From contig JAFGIY010000130.1 of NCBI GenBank assembly GCA_016929335.1, positions 52,720-116,719 of the forward strand: a stretch of 64,000 nucleotides of DNA, read 5' to 3'. Position numbers and translations under genes: made by a program. Numbering within the stretch: position 1 is the stretch's first letter; every line of letters begins with the position of its first letter. The DNA comes from Acidobacteriota bacterium. GTDB lineage: Bacteria; Acidobacteriota; UBA6911. Below, piece by piece: positions 53,460 to 62,797 of this stretch. The notes beneath the pieces were generated by a model. It searched no databases, was not told the DNA's origin, and saw only the letters and a list, made by a program, of their open reading frames with translations.

Positions 53460-55190
53460 ATGAAAGCCGTAAACGGAAGCAAAAATCCTTCTGAAAAATC
53501 CAAAATCCCGCAAGGCTCGTCTCGCGGCAGGCGGATCCGGTGGGCCCGCAGAATCTCGCAGGGATTTTTCCTGGCCCTCTTCTTCTTTCTGCTTTTCCAG
53601 ACGGAATTCCGCGGCAATTTCGATCGCGCTTCTTCGGAAATCATTCAGCTGAAATACCCGGTGAGCCTCTTCCTTGAAATGGATCCTCTCGTAGCCGTCT
53701 CAACCGCCCTCTCCACACATGCGATCTACAACAAGGTGATTCTTGCCCTGATCATCATTGCGGGAACGATTTTCATCGGACGGTTTTTCTGCGGCTGGAT
53801 ATGCCCGCTGGGGACGCTGAATCAATTCTTTTCCAGTTTCAAGCCGGAACGGAAAGGAATGATGAAGATTGATTCCAACCGGTACAAAAAGTGGATGTCC
53901 ACAAAGTACTATCTGCTGTTTGCGTTTCTCGCCCTCTCGTTGTTTACCTCATTGCAGATAGGCTTGCTCGATCCGATCGCCTTCCTGATCCGTTCTCTGA
54001 CAACCTCCATCCTGCCGGGAATCAGCGCGGCTCTCCGGCACGCATTTGATTCTCTTTACGCATCCAATATCGGTGCGCTGCAGTTCGTTGCGGATGCCGG
54101 ATATTATGTGCTCGGCGCCAATCTCCTGAGCTATAAGCCGCAGTACTATCACGTCGGCTTTCTTATCGGCGTGATTTTTCTTGCGATCCTGGTGCTGAAT
54201 CGATTTATCACCCGATTCTGGTGCCGGGGCATTTGTCCTTTAGGCGCCCTGATGGGGCTGTTCTCCCGCTGGGCGATCTTCGGCATGGAAAAGGATCACG
54301 CCAAATGCGATGACTGCAACCGCTGCCTTCTTCATTGCCAGGGCGCCTGCGACCCTCAGGGCAAAGTCCCGTGGAGGCAGGCCGAATGCCATCTGTGCTT
54401 CAACTGCGAAAGCATTTGCCCGCATGATGTCATCAAATTCAAATTTTTCCCGAAGCAGGAACCGCAGTCCATTCTTGTCAAACCGGATCTGAAGAGACGG
54501 CGCGTAATGGAAAGTGTCGCCGCAGGAGTCGTCGCGCTCCCGCTGTTCCGTGCCAGCCTGGGATTGGCCAAAAACCGCAATAGCCGCCTGATCCGGCCTC
54601 CCGGGTCGCTCGAAGAAGAGGAGTTCCTCGCCCGGTGTATCCGATGCGGCCAGTGCATGAAGGTATGCCCGACCAACGCCATTCAGCCGGTTCTGCACGA
54701 ATCGGGTATCGAAGGCATCTGGACTCCCATGCTTGTCATGCGCGCGGGATATTGTGAATATAATTGCGTTTTATGCGGCGAAGTATGTCCGACAGGAGCG
54801 ATCTGGAAAATCACCGAAGCCGAAAAAACCGGGAGATCGCCCGAGACGGGAGAGCCCGATCCGGATGCCAAACCCATAAAGATCGGGACGGCATTCTTCG
54901 ACCGGGGGAGATGTCTTCCCTGGGCAATGGACATTCCCTGCATCGTCTGCGAGGAATTTTGCCCGACATCTCCCAAAGCGATCTGGGTTCTGCAGGAAGA
55001 GGTAACGCGCTCGGACGGGACGGTGGTTACCGTGCAGCGTCCGCGCGTCGATGTGGACCGATGCGTCGGCTGCGGCATCTGCGAGAACGCCTGCCCGGTG
55101 CAGGATCGCCCTGCCGTCTATGTAACCAATATAGGGGAGACACGCTCGCGGACAAACCAGATCCGTCTGGAAAGCGGAGCTTATAAATAG
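53460..55190 (+). CDS. NapH-NapG-like membrane polyferredoxin fusion
   Basis: A 576-residue electron-transfer protein. The N-terminal half has four or five membrane helices and two paired C-x3-CP motifs (FCGWICPLGT at 111-115, WCRGICPLGALMG), as in NapH/CcoG. It then has ferredoxin clusters CDDCNRCLLHC and CHLCFNCESICPHD. Residues 335 onward are NapG/MauM-like with RRRVMESVAAGVVALPLF and four more clusters (CIRCGQCMKVCPT, CEYNCVLCGEVCPT, CIVCEEFCPT, CVGCGICENACP). It likely takes electrons from quinol to exported partners. Here no nitrate reductase is present, so it serves the neighbouring DUF362 and reductase-like proteins by inference. Confidence 0.9.
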   Translation: MKAVNGSKNPSEKSKIPQGSSRGRRIRWARRISQGFFLALFFFLLFQTEFRGNFDRASSEIIQLKYPVSLFLEMDPLVAVSTALSTHAIYNKVILALIIIAGTIFIGRFFCGWICPLGTLNQFFSSFKPERKGMMKIDSNRYKKWMSTKYYLLFAFLALSLFTSLQIGLLDPIAFLIRSLTTSILPGISAALRHAFDSLYASNIGALQFVADAGYYVLGANLLSYKPQYYHVGFLIGVIFLAILVLNRFITRFWCRGICPLGALMGLFSRWAIFGMEKDHAKCDDCNRCLLHCQGACDPQGKVPWRQAECHLCFNCESICPHDVIKFKFFPKQEPQSILVKPDLKRRRVMESVAAGVVALPLFRASLGLAKNRNSRLIRPPGSLEEEEFLARCIRCGQCMKVCPTNAIQPVLHESGIEGIWTPMLVMRAGYCEYNCVLCGEVCPTGAIWKITEAEKTGRSPETGEPDPDAKPIKIGTAFFDRGRCLPWAMDIPCIVCEEFCPTSPKAIWVLQEEVTRSDGTVVTVQRPRVDVDRCVGCGICENACPVQDRPAVYVTNIGETRSRTNQIRLESGAYK

Positions 55191-55229
55191 TAGTGTCTCC
55201 TTTGTCCGCAACGTAATGGAGGAATCGCT

Positions 55230-56183
55230 ATGAAGTCCGGGAAAGCCTGTATCTATCTGGCCGTTATCCTTCTGCTTGCTTTGTGTATTTCCTGTACAAG
55301 CCGGGAGGAAAAATCCGAAAAAGCCGCTCCGCAAAAAACGCAGGGCGCCCTCAAACCCGATTCCCAGAAACTGCTGGCTTTGCTTCCCGAAGACAATGCC
55401 GTGCCGGGTTGGGTTCGAGGTTCCGAAGTCCGTTTTTTTGCTCCCGACGACCTGTTTGAATACATCAACGGAGCTGCCGAAAATTATCTGATCTACGGAT
55501 TCGAGGAAGTTGTGACTACGGAATACAAGAATTCACAGAAAGCTTCCGAAGCGGTTGTGGAAGTTTACCGGATGCAGGATCCGCGCAATGCCTTCGGCAT
55601 CTATGCGTCGGAACTGAATCCCGACTCGGAATTTCTGCAAATAGGATCAGAAGGATATATTGGCGGCACGGCGCTTCACTTCTGGTCCGGGCCGTATTAT
55701 TCCAAAATAACCGTCTTCCAGGAGAGCGCCGACCTGAAACAGGAGATGAAGCTTTTCGCTCAGCGCCTGAGCGAAAAAATGGGAGTGTCCGAAGCTACCC
55801 TGCCGGGAATTGAAAGCCTTCCGGCCAAAGACCGTATTCCGCATTCGGTCCGCTATTTGCCTAAAGATATTCTTGGACAGACTTATCTGACGCAGGGATT
55901 CGAAGCGCGCTATCGAAAAGGGAGCAGCGAGTTCAAACTCATCGTCGCCACACCCGGCGACAGCGAAGCCGCCAAAGAAGCCATCGCAAGATACCGCCAG
56001 TTCACCTCGTCCAGCGGAAGCGTGCTTCGAGATCTTACGTCTCCCGCGGACGGCGGTTTTCTGGGCAAAGACAGCTATTACGGAAACATGGCTGCGCTGC
56101 GCATCGGCAACCGGATCGTCATAGCCCTTGGCGGCCCATCGCCGGAATTTGCCCTATCCCAGGCGAGCGCCAGTCTGAAATAG
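55230..56183 (+). CDS. DUF6599-like lipoprotein
   Basis: A 317-residue predicted lipoprotein with signal LAVILLLALCISC, a charged linker, then a DUF6599-type domain: LLPEDNAVPGWVRG, FAPDDLFEYINGAAENYLIYGFEE, and YRMQDPRNAFGIYASE. Function unknown; this domain is seen mostly with exported redox genes in Acidobacteria-like genomes, and this one closes the plus-strand cluster 39 nt after the polyferredoxin. A likely outer-leaflet or periplasmic partner of the electron-transfer chain. Confidence 0.8.
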   Translation: MKSGKACIYLAVILLLALCISCTSREEKSEKAAPQKTQGALKPDSQKLLALLPEDNAVPGWVRGSEVRFFAPDDLFEYINGAAENYLIYGFEEVVTTEYKNSQKASEAVVEVYRMQDPRNAFGIYASELNPDSEFLQIGSEGYIGGTALHFWSGPYYSKITVFQESADLKQEMKLFAQRLSEKMGVSEATLPGIESLPAKDRIPHSVRYLPKDILGQTYLTQGFEARYRKGSSEFKLIVATPGDSEAAKEAIARYRQFTSSSGSVLRDLTSPADGGFLGKDSYYGNMAALRIGNRIVIALGGPSPEFALSQASASLK

Positions 56184-56197
56184 AACGAGCCCTGCCT

Positions 56198-57382
56198 CTA
56201 AAGGAACAGGGCTTTCAGATCGCCTATATTTGCGGCAATATCGGTGTCGTTGAAACAGCGCGCACTGCACTCCTCACAGGATGCGCAAAGACGCAGATGC
56301 GCATTCTCCTCAATCTCTTCCAGGGTTGCACGGGCGTGAAGGAAATTGCCATAGCGCGCCGCATACATGTGCGTGCGCATCAATGTCGGGATATCCACTC
56401 CCCGGCTGCAGGTCGATAAACACCGGCCGCATTGCTGGCAGAATTGAATTTCAGCCCGCAGGTTTTTCTCCGCCAGGAACTTCTTCTCTTCTTCCGTGTA
56501 TTTCAAACCATAGGCGACGGAAAAATCCTCAGTCATGTGTTCGAAGTTGGTATATCCGGGGATTGCGGTGGCAATTTCGGGATGATTCAATACCCACTTG
56601 AGGGCCGCTGTCTGATTGACGGGTGCGCCCCGAGACGGTCCCATCCTCCCCGTTGCCTGAGTTTTCATGGCAATGATGCCGATGCCGTCGGCAGCCGCCT
56701 TTTTAATGGCACCGATCAGCGCGCTGTCTTCCGCCTGCGTAAAATTGAAGGAGACAGTGACGGTATCATAAAACTTCGTTTTTGCCGCATCCTCGAGAAC
56801 AGATGCTTGTCCGGCATGGGTGGATACGCCTATGAAGCGCGCACGCTTCTGCTTTTTGGCTTCGCTCAATGCCTGCATGACTCCGGGATCGTTCATCTCG
56901 CTTACATTGGGACCATGTATCAGCAGAATATCGACATAATCGCTCTGGAGCCTTTTCAGGCATCCGTCGAAATCATTAAGCATCTGCCTGCTGATCTCTT
57001 CAGCCGTGGCCGTCGAGGCCAGACGCGGCTTTTTTATTTTGGTTTGAATGAGCACCTTGTCGCGCACGCCAAGGTCGTTGATAACGGAACCGATCATCTG
57101 CTCATTGCGACCGCCCTGGTACCCCATGGCGGTATCAAAGAGACGAACGCCTATCTCGTAGGATCGCTTCACCACAGCCGGATTGTCCGCATTCATCACT
57201 CCCATGCTTACGATGGGAACCTGCAATCCTGTTCGCCCCAGCTTGCGCTGGATTATGGAAGCTCCTGCTTGAGGATTTGCCGGGTTCGGCCCGAAATTCA
57301 ATCGCGGCAGAACTGAGGGCGTGAGGGCGAGAGCGCCGGCGGACAAAAATCTTCTTCTGCTCAAATTTTCCGTGAACGCCAT
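56198..57382 (-). CDS. Tat-exported aldo/keto reductase with C-terminal ferredoxin clusters
   Basis: A 394-residue relative of the protein at 51082, on the opposite strand. The Tat motif is SRRRFLSAG. The reductase tetrad is complete: Asp and Tyr in LFDTAMGYQGG, Lys in IQTKIKK, His in LLIHGPN. The C-terminus has CQQCGRCLSTCSRG and CASCEECSARCFND. The start is ATG 57382 with AAGGAG at 10 nt. The last 15 nt before the gene end are all that separate it from the DUF6599 gene (convergent). Probable ferredoxin-linked reduction of a carbonyl in the periplasm. Confidence 0.88.
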   Translation of the reverse strand: MAFTENLSRRRFLSAGALALTPSVLPRLNFGPNPANPQAGASIIQRKLGRTGLQVPIVSMGVMNADNPAVVKRSYEIGVRLFDTAMGYQGGRNEQMIGSVINDLGVRDKVLIQTKIKKPRLASTATAEEISRQMLNDFDGCLKRLQSDYVDILLIHGPNVSEMNDPGVMQALSEAKKQKRARFIGVSTHAGQASVLEDAAKTKFYDTVTVSFNFTQAEDSALIGAIKKAAADGIGIIAMKTQATGRMGPSRGAPVNQTAALKWVLNHPEIATAIPGYTNFEHMTEDFSVAYGLKYTEEEKKFLAEKNLRAEIQFCQQCGRCLSTCSRGVDIPTLMRTHMYAARYGNFLHARATLEEIEENAHLRLCASCEECSARCFNDTDIAANIGDLKALFL

Positions 57383-57864
57383 AAAACGGGATCTCCTTTT
57401 CGAAAGTTGCTTCCAATGCGCGGCCCATCCCCTGCTTATGACAAAAAGCTCATGTACCCGGGACAATCCGATCGCATGAAAATGAAATGAATCCGCCGTG
57501 GGAATGCCGTCAATAACGAACCATTTTCTGTTGCATGCATATCCAGGCAGTGTTCTCCACCGGCGGCATACTCCGCCGCGTTGCAGCCTTATGCACTCTC
57601 GATCTGCGTGGGGGGTAATGCTCGAGATTACATCGGCAAGGCCCTCGGTCCGGCATTGTATCCATGCCTGCCCGGGGAACCATTTGGCCGACCCTGATAA
57701 AAAGCTTCTGACCGGTTCTCAGTCCCCGAGGCTCTTTGCGGCCCGTATTGTATTTATGGCATATTGCCGGATAAGGGTCAATCCTATTGGAACCGGAGAG
57801 CAGCTTTTTCATATGAACGCCTGTTTTTTCAGTGCAGGATAGTATAGTCTCCATACCTGTAACC
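57383..57864. other. 482-nt divergent gap, no gene seen
   Basis: It separates the minus-strand reductase gene from the plus-strand Cys-rich gene. Overlapping frames on both strands exist but show no signal, motif or ribosome site. GATAGTATAGT at 57838 could be promoter-like for the plus-strand gene. Confidence 0.5.
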
Positions 57865-59031
57865 ATGTTTATCTCGGCGGAACAAGAGAAGAGAATCCTC
57901 GCAGAGCAGGACATAATGCGCTCGGATGAAGCTTCGGATTTGAGCCTGTGTCAATACGGAGGCCTCTCCTGCGTCCGGTGCTGCCTTCCCCACATAGGGG
58001 GAGATTCTCCTATGGAGGATTCTGAGGAGAAGAGACTCGCTCTGCTGAAAAAAAGCGAGCTTGCCTATCATCACAGATACTCGGGAAGGCACCTCGGCCC
58101 CCGCAATATCCTGATGAAGTTCAAAAATATAAATCCTCTAAGAGATCCCAAAATTTCAGCGTCCCGGTACGAAGACTCTTTTCAGGATGTCGGAAGAGAA
58201 GAGATGGAAAGGCGATTCTCAGAAAGAAGAAAACTGTTTCTCGAAATATATAAGCGGGAGCAACCGAGACAATCCTTGTCTCTGTATATGAAAGCGGCGC
58301 AAAGCAGCGAAGGGTACAAGTATAAGCCCGCGGCAAGCGCAGGACCTGCTTCCCTGTTTCTTGGAGGATCGGTTCCGAAGAAGCATCAGCAGAAAGGCGA
58401 ACTGCCGGAGTGTCAGTTATTGGGATTCATTGACGGGAAAAAGACGGTCGGTTGTCTGGCCCACCCCCTGGCAGAAACATCTCAAGGCTACGACGGACGC
58501 GACCACGCTGGATTCTTCCATCACACCAATTGCTGCAGAACCATCGGATGTGAAGCCGGCAAGGAATTCAAGTTCTTAAGCGCATCAGCCATGCGGATCT
58601 TCGATAAAGCCGTCGCTGGAATTTCCTGGTATGAATACAGCAGACACGCAACATCTGTGCTCGTTTACTATTTGAGAAGCTATGACTGCCTTTTGCAGAG
58701 GCTCGAAGAAAGAGAGCTTCTTGATTGGTTGACTCTGGAACAGCTCGTCGAGTTCACCAATATCCTTTATGATGAATGGCCATTAATGACATCGGAAGAG
58801 GATAATCCGCAGAATACTCCGAGCTGTAAATCAGATCGCATGACTTCTCTGGATATACTTTCAACGGACATGCCGCTGGCGGAAAGAATAATGTACCTGG
58901 CGCTTGACACCCGGTTCTTGAAGGACCATTTTGCAGGCCAATTGCAGCAAGCCAGAGACCACATCGAAAAACATATGGAAGCTCTTCGCAGGCAGAAGGA
59001 AAAGGACTGCTTCGAAAGGCAGAGTCTTTGA
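57865..59031 (+). CDS. Cys-rich protein with YkgJ-like cluster, unknown function
   Basis: A 388-residue soluble protein. The N-terminal set LCQYGGLSCVRCC has Cys29, Cys36, Cys39 and Cys40; the second set has Cys183, GCLAHP (Cys197), Cys223, Cys224 and Cys229 in NCCRTIGCEAGKEF. The order C..C..CC then GCxxHP then Cxx(5)C recalls the YkgJ zinc/iron-sulfur fold, interrupted by a 140-residue insert. The C-terminal 160 residues are helical with no motif. No signal peptide. The start (ATG 57865, in place of GTG 57832) lacks a good ribosome site. Convergent with the beta-helix gene. The function cannot be given. Confidence 0.7.
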   Translation: MFISAEQEKRILAEQDIMRSDEASDLSLCQYGGLSCVRCCLPHIGGDSPMEDSEEKRLALLKKSELAYHHRYSGRHLGPRNILMKFKNINPLRDPKISASRYEDSFQDVGREEMERRFSERRKLFLEIYKREQPRQSLSLYMKAAQSSEGYKYKPAASAGPASLFLGGSVPKKHQQKGELPECQLLGFIDGKKTVGCLAHPLAETSQGYDGRDHAGFFHHTNCCRTIGCEAGKEFKFLSASAMRIFDKAVAGISWYEYSRHATSVLVYYLRSYDCLLQRLEERELLDWLTLEQLVEFTNILYDEWPLMTSEEDNPQNTPSCKSDRMTSLDILSTDMPLAERIMYLALDTRFLKDHFAGQLQQARDHIEKHMEALRRQKEKDCFERQSL

Positions 59032-59105
59032 GTCGGTTTTCTTCTTCGGCAACTCAAAGGCTCAAAGACGCGAAGGCTCCAGCAATTCAATGCAATGCCG
59101 AAAAT

Positions 59106-60875
59106 CTACCTGTGCCTGAGCATCCGCCTGGGAACCATTGGCCGGACGGGGCTAAAGGGCGGCCGCACGGGATTAAAGCGGGACCGGATGAAATCAGCGG
59201 GAAAACGGGGCAGACATTCAAGCTGGGTGGAGCCGAATTCCATAGCACCAATGTCCGGAGCATTGCCGACGAAACGAGCACGATTGAAATAATCCAGCGT
59301 GTTGCCCGGGATTTCAGCTCCGGCGTCCACAGCAGGGCTGTGGGGATTTACCAGATCAAAATCCGGCGGAGCGCTTCCTTCAATATTGGCAAATCCGAGA
59401 TCGACATAATATTCAGATTCGGAATCCGGGTAACTGACAAACATATCACTATGTTCGTCAAACGCATCGTCAATCAACCAGTTGCGCAACCCGAAGATAT
59501 TGTGCAGAACATACAGGTTATTCGTCAGGTGCACGGTTCCCGGGACAAGCTCGCCGCCCTCCATTCCCGATGATACATCGGTGAAGATGATCCAAAGTAT
59601 TCCCTCGTTAAGCGAACCCGGGCGCTGGATAAGTGTGTTGTTGTAAAAGTGTATATTTTCGAGGTTAATGTTATTCACCTGAAGCAGTCCCATCCAGGCG
59701 CTGTCGACGATCAGGTTGTTGTGAAAGGAGGAATTCTTAAACAGGCCTTTGCCCTCTTCCCCAAAATACGCAGCCACTTCAAAGAAACCGCAGCTGTTAT
59801 AGGAAAAGTTGTGATGAACGTGGACATTTTCAATAGTGCCGCCCGATGATGCCGAGACTTCCGTCGCGCCGCCGTCGCAAGTGCCGTGGCTGCCAACCCA
59901 TCTTGCGGGGCCCGTGCAGTTGATGAAGGCGTTGTAGGACACCTCGTTGTTTGAAGCGTTAATAAAAATGCCTTCGGCGCCGCCTACCAGGTTCGGATCT
60001 ACGCCGGGATCCTCGTCAATGCCCATGATGAGGTCATGCACATAATTGCCGCGCACAACAGAGCCTCCGACGCCCAGCATGATACCGATGTCACAGTCGT
60101 CGATTTCATTGTTGATAAATGTGGTAGCGCCTCCCAGAAATGCGCCGATACCTCCAACGATGCCTTTGGTTATGCCATCGCCGTCGTTGTCAAAATCATG
60201 CTCCATCGTATTGTCGCCCCTGGCACCCGAGAAATGCAGGCCGTCGATGGTGAGAGGAACCCACGAGAGGACCACCGGGCCTCTCCCGGGTTCGCTGGAT
60301 ACTTTGAAATGGGGCAAGGGATCACTCTTGGGACCGTAATTGGTGAACACTTTTCTATTGGAGCGGGAAACCCACTGGCCGGAAGCATAAACATAGTAAG
60401 TCGGAATCGCCAATTTTTCGTTGAACACACTGCCGCGTTTGAAACGCACCACGGAACAATTGGATGGGATGGCCGACTGGGATTTTACCGGATATTCTTC
60501 CGACAGGCCGTCGTTGGAATCATCTCCGTTGACGCTGTCTACGTAACAGGCGGTCTCCCCTTCGTCGTAGTTATCTTCGACAATGCAGCTCAGGTAGCGA
60601 TCCGAGTATGCGAGAGCGGTTGAGGAGGATTTTGATTCAGCGGCGACACGATAGCCTGAACCAGCTCTCTTTAGAGCGTAAGGGGTGGCGACCGGATCAA
60701 CATTCTTTCGTTCCTGCTGTACATCAGCCGGAACGACAGGCCTTTTCGTCGCTTCCCTGCGGGTGGGCTCCTGCATCGATCCTATTCCCGATGATTGATT
60801 CAATCCCTTTACGAGTGCTGCGGCGGTCAGCGCCACCAATATTACGGCAATGAGTGCATTCCAATTTCGTTTCAT
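59106..60875 (-). CDS. Secreted right-handed beta-helix protein
   Basis: A 589-residue protein. A signal or anchor helix (residues 8-25) is followed by a linker and a stretch from about residue 110 (CYVDSVNGDDSNDGLSEEYPVKS) that begins like polysaccharide-lyase or adhesin beta-helix domains, then many 20-24 residue rungs rich in N (NNEIDDCDIGIMLG, GNYVHDLIMGID, NNTLIQRPG). The end has AVDAGAEIPGNTLDYFNRAR and DIGAMEFG, the usual terminal cap. Such proteins bind or cleave polysaccharide; no catalytic residues can be named. GAGGAG lies 7-8 nt before the ATG. Single gene. Confidence 0.85.
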   Translation of the reverse strand: MKRNWNALIAVILVALTAAALVKGLNQSSGIGSMQEPTRREATKRPVVPADVQQERKNVDPVATPYALKRAGSGYRVAAESKSSSTALAYSDRYLSCIVEDNYDEGETACYVDSVNGDDSNDGLSEEYPVKSQSAIPSNCSVVRFKRGSVFNEKLAIPTYYVYASGQWVSRSNRKVFTNYGPKSDPLPHFKVSSEPGRGPVVLSWVPLTIDGLHFSGARGDNTMEHDFDNDGDGITKGIVGGIGAFLGGATTFINNEIDDCDIGIMLGVGGSVVRGNYVHDLIMGIDEDPGVDPNLVGGAEGIFINASNNEVSYNAFINCTGPARWVGSHGTCDGGATEVSASSGGTIENVHVHHNFSYNSCGFFEVAAYFGEEGKGLFKNSSFHNNLIVDSAWMGLLQVNNINLENIHFYNNTLIQRPGSLNEGILWIIFTDVSSGMEGGELVPGTVHLTNNLYVLHNIFGLRNWLIDDAFDEHSDMFVSYPDSESEYYVDLGFANIEGSAPPDFDLVNPHSPAVDAGAEIPGNTLDYFNRARFVGNAPDIGAMEFGSTQLECLPRFPADFIRSRFNPVRPPFSPVRPMVPRRMLRHR

Positions 60876-61028
60876 TTCGGCGCTCCTCAGATCGGCCTTA
60901 TATCAAAACCATAAAAGCATGTTGCGCACGCCTTTCACACAGGCATGGGAAACCGAGCTCTGCAGAGCTTTCCTCTTCTTCTGTATTTGCTGAACATACC
61001 GTCTTCTTATTGCTATTTTATCATAGGT

Positions 61029-61236
61029 TTAATCCGCTTTATTCATGAAGTTTCGTCGCGAGGCGGTGCAGACGGGCGTGGCTGCAAGGCGCGCGACGGG
61101 AGGATTCCGAAGGCGTACCTGCAGCGAAGCTGCAGGCCTCGACCAGTACGTCGAGGAAGCCGACCGAGCGCAACGCGGCAGACATGCCCGGATCCGCAGC
61201 AGCAGCAGCAGAAGCTTCATGAATAAAGCGGATTAA
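61029..61236. mobile_element. 208-bp element with perfect 22-bp terminal inverted repeats
   Basis: TTAATCCGCTTTATTCATGA(AG) at 61029-61050 is repeated exactly in inverse at 61215-61236. Inside are two strong hairpins (CCTGCAGC-GAA-GCTGCAGG at 61118-61136 and CCTCGAC-6nt-GTCGAGG at 61137-61156) and a (CAG)n run. It resembles the block at 63923-64000. No protein frame is convincing, so it is a miniature element or a structured RNA gene. The surrounding gap (60876-61364) holds nothing else. Confidence 0.6.
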
Positions 61237-61364
61237 GGGCCATTTCTGCATTTTGGCGAATGCTTATGAACAGCCGATTTAATGATTCTGACGCGTTCAA
61301 TTAAATAAAGGATCCCCTTCCGGCATATTTCGCGGTACCGTTATCTCAAATTCCAGGAGCTGCG

Positions 61365-62732
61365 GTGAAGGAACGCATCTTTCAATATCTGCTGGAAGCC
61401 GGAAGCGGAGTTTCGGCGGATCAGATTCTCGGCGATGTTTTCAGAATTCATGCGCCCGATTCGCATTCATCAAACAGCATTCTGGCCGGTTTTCTGTCAC
61501 GGGATGCGCGGTTTGCTTTCACTCAGGGTCTTTGGTCTTTAAGTTCGCGCTCCGGAGAGCCGGGCCGGTTCGATCCCGGTCGAACGGCTGTTTTGCATCT
61601 GCGCTGTCCGGATCGTGCAGGGGCCCTGCGAGACCTTCGAGGCGCCCTCCGGTTCGCGGATGGCACTGTCGAGGAATTCACCGGCTCCGCAGCCGTCAAA
61701 GTTATGTGCAGGATCCGCCGCAAAATCGAGAACCACATTCTGGTTGCATGGAGCAGCCGGGAGCTTCGATTATGGAACGGATTATTGCGGGCAAGAGGAC
61801 TGGAGGCGTGTCAAGGAAACACGCTGTATCTGAGAAGCCTTGCCGCACGGGTGCTGAAGCGAAAGCCATCACAGCTGCAGGCGGAAGACATGGCCTCCGG
61901 GTTGGGCGTTTCACCGGCAGACGAGGATAGAGCCTGCGAGACAGTGCAGCATCTGCATGAATGCTGGCTGCTCCTTCTGGACCGTGTCCCGGCAGAGTCC
62001 CGACAGACTCCCGATTCGCTGCGTGAGTGGATGGAAGGCTCGGCAGCCGCAATGGACTTCAGCCGTTTTTCCTTCGGTCCCGGTTTTCTGAGACAGCTGC
62101 CCGAAGCATCCGGCATATATATAATGAAGGATCGGGAAGGAGCGGTCCTCTATGTAGGAAAGTCGCGCAACCTGAAACGGCGAGTTTCCAGCTACTTCAC
62201 TCCGCATGCCTTGAGCCAATCCAAAATCGCAAGGATACACGAACGGCTTCATTCGATTGAAGTGCAGCAGACCGGCAATGAGGTGGAAGCTCTGCTGCTG
62301 GAGATGCGCTTGATCAAGCAGTACCTTCCCGCCGTCAATCTGCAGACGGAGATTCATCAGCGGAAAACGGATCGCCGCGAAGGGCGCAATCTTCTCCTTT
62401 TCGTGACCGATGCACAATCGGGAAGAGCTCTGATATATTTTTTTCGAAACGGAATCTTTGCAGGCCGGCTCGCCGCCCGCCTGGGACATCCTCCGCCAAA
62501 GCGGCTGAGAGAAAAGATCCGGGTCCTTTTCTTTGGCCCGGGCGGAAGCAGAGGAAGGCATCGAGTGGAAACCTGGGAAAAGGAAATAATATCCCGATGG
62601 TTTTCGTCCAATTTAAGGCGACTGAACTGCCTTGACGTCGACGAAGCAAAGGACTTCGCAGCGGTGCTGGAATTGCTTGGGCATTACCTTTGCGATCCCG
62701 ACAGGCTTATGCATAAGGTCTGTTACCGCTGA
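61365..62732 (+). CDS. GIY-YIG nuclease-domain protein (UvrC/Cho-like)
   Basis: A 455-residue protein. The nuclease domain, around residues 248-330, has the family residues: GIYIMKDREGAVLYVGKSRNLKRRVSSYF (GIY, YVG, Arg) and QTGNEVEALLLEMRLIKQYLP (Glu). Residues 1-60 look like a winged-helix start (IFQYLLEAGSGVSADQIL), and the middle (about 70-240) is not recognised; it may stand in for the DNA-recognition part of a UvrC- or Cho-like protein, with no helix-hairpin-helix seen at the end. GTG start with AGGAG 6 nt upstream. It should incise damaged DNA, by analogy. Single gene. Confidence 0.75.
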   Translation: MKERIFQYLLEAGSGVSADQILGDVFRIHAPDSHSSNSILAGFLSRDARFAFTQGLWSLSSRSGEPGRFDPGRTAVLHLRCPDRAGALRDLRGALRFADGTVEEFTGSAAVKVMCRIRRKIENHILVAWSSRELRLWNGLLRARGLEACQGNTLYLRSLAARVLKRKPSQLQAEDMASGLGVSPADEDRACETVQHLHECWLLLLDRVPAESRQTPDSLREWMEGSAAAMDFSRFSFGPGFLRQLPEASGIYIMKDREGAVLYVGKSRNLKRRVSSYFTPHALSQSKIARIHERLHSIEVQQTGNEVEALLLEMRLIKQYLPAVNLQTEIHQRKTDRREGRNLLLFVTDAQSGRALIYFFRNGIFAGRLAARLGHPPPKRLREKIRVLFFGPGGSRGRHRVETWEKEIISRWFSSNLRRLNCLDVDEAKDFAAVLELLGHYLCDPDRLMHKVCYR

Positions 62733-62797
62733 ATCGCCGGCAACCGAATCCCCATCAAAGATCATATAAAGCCGGCCGCGAATGAATACGAATTACA

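Noticed and set aside
61197..61210. CAG triplet run as a functional microsatellite
   Set aside because: Only about five units within the TIR element; nothing indicates its own role.
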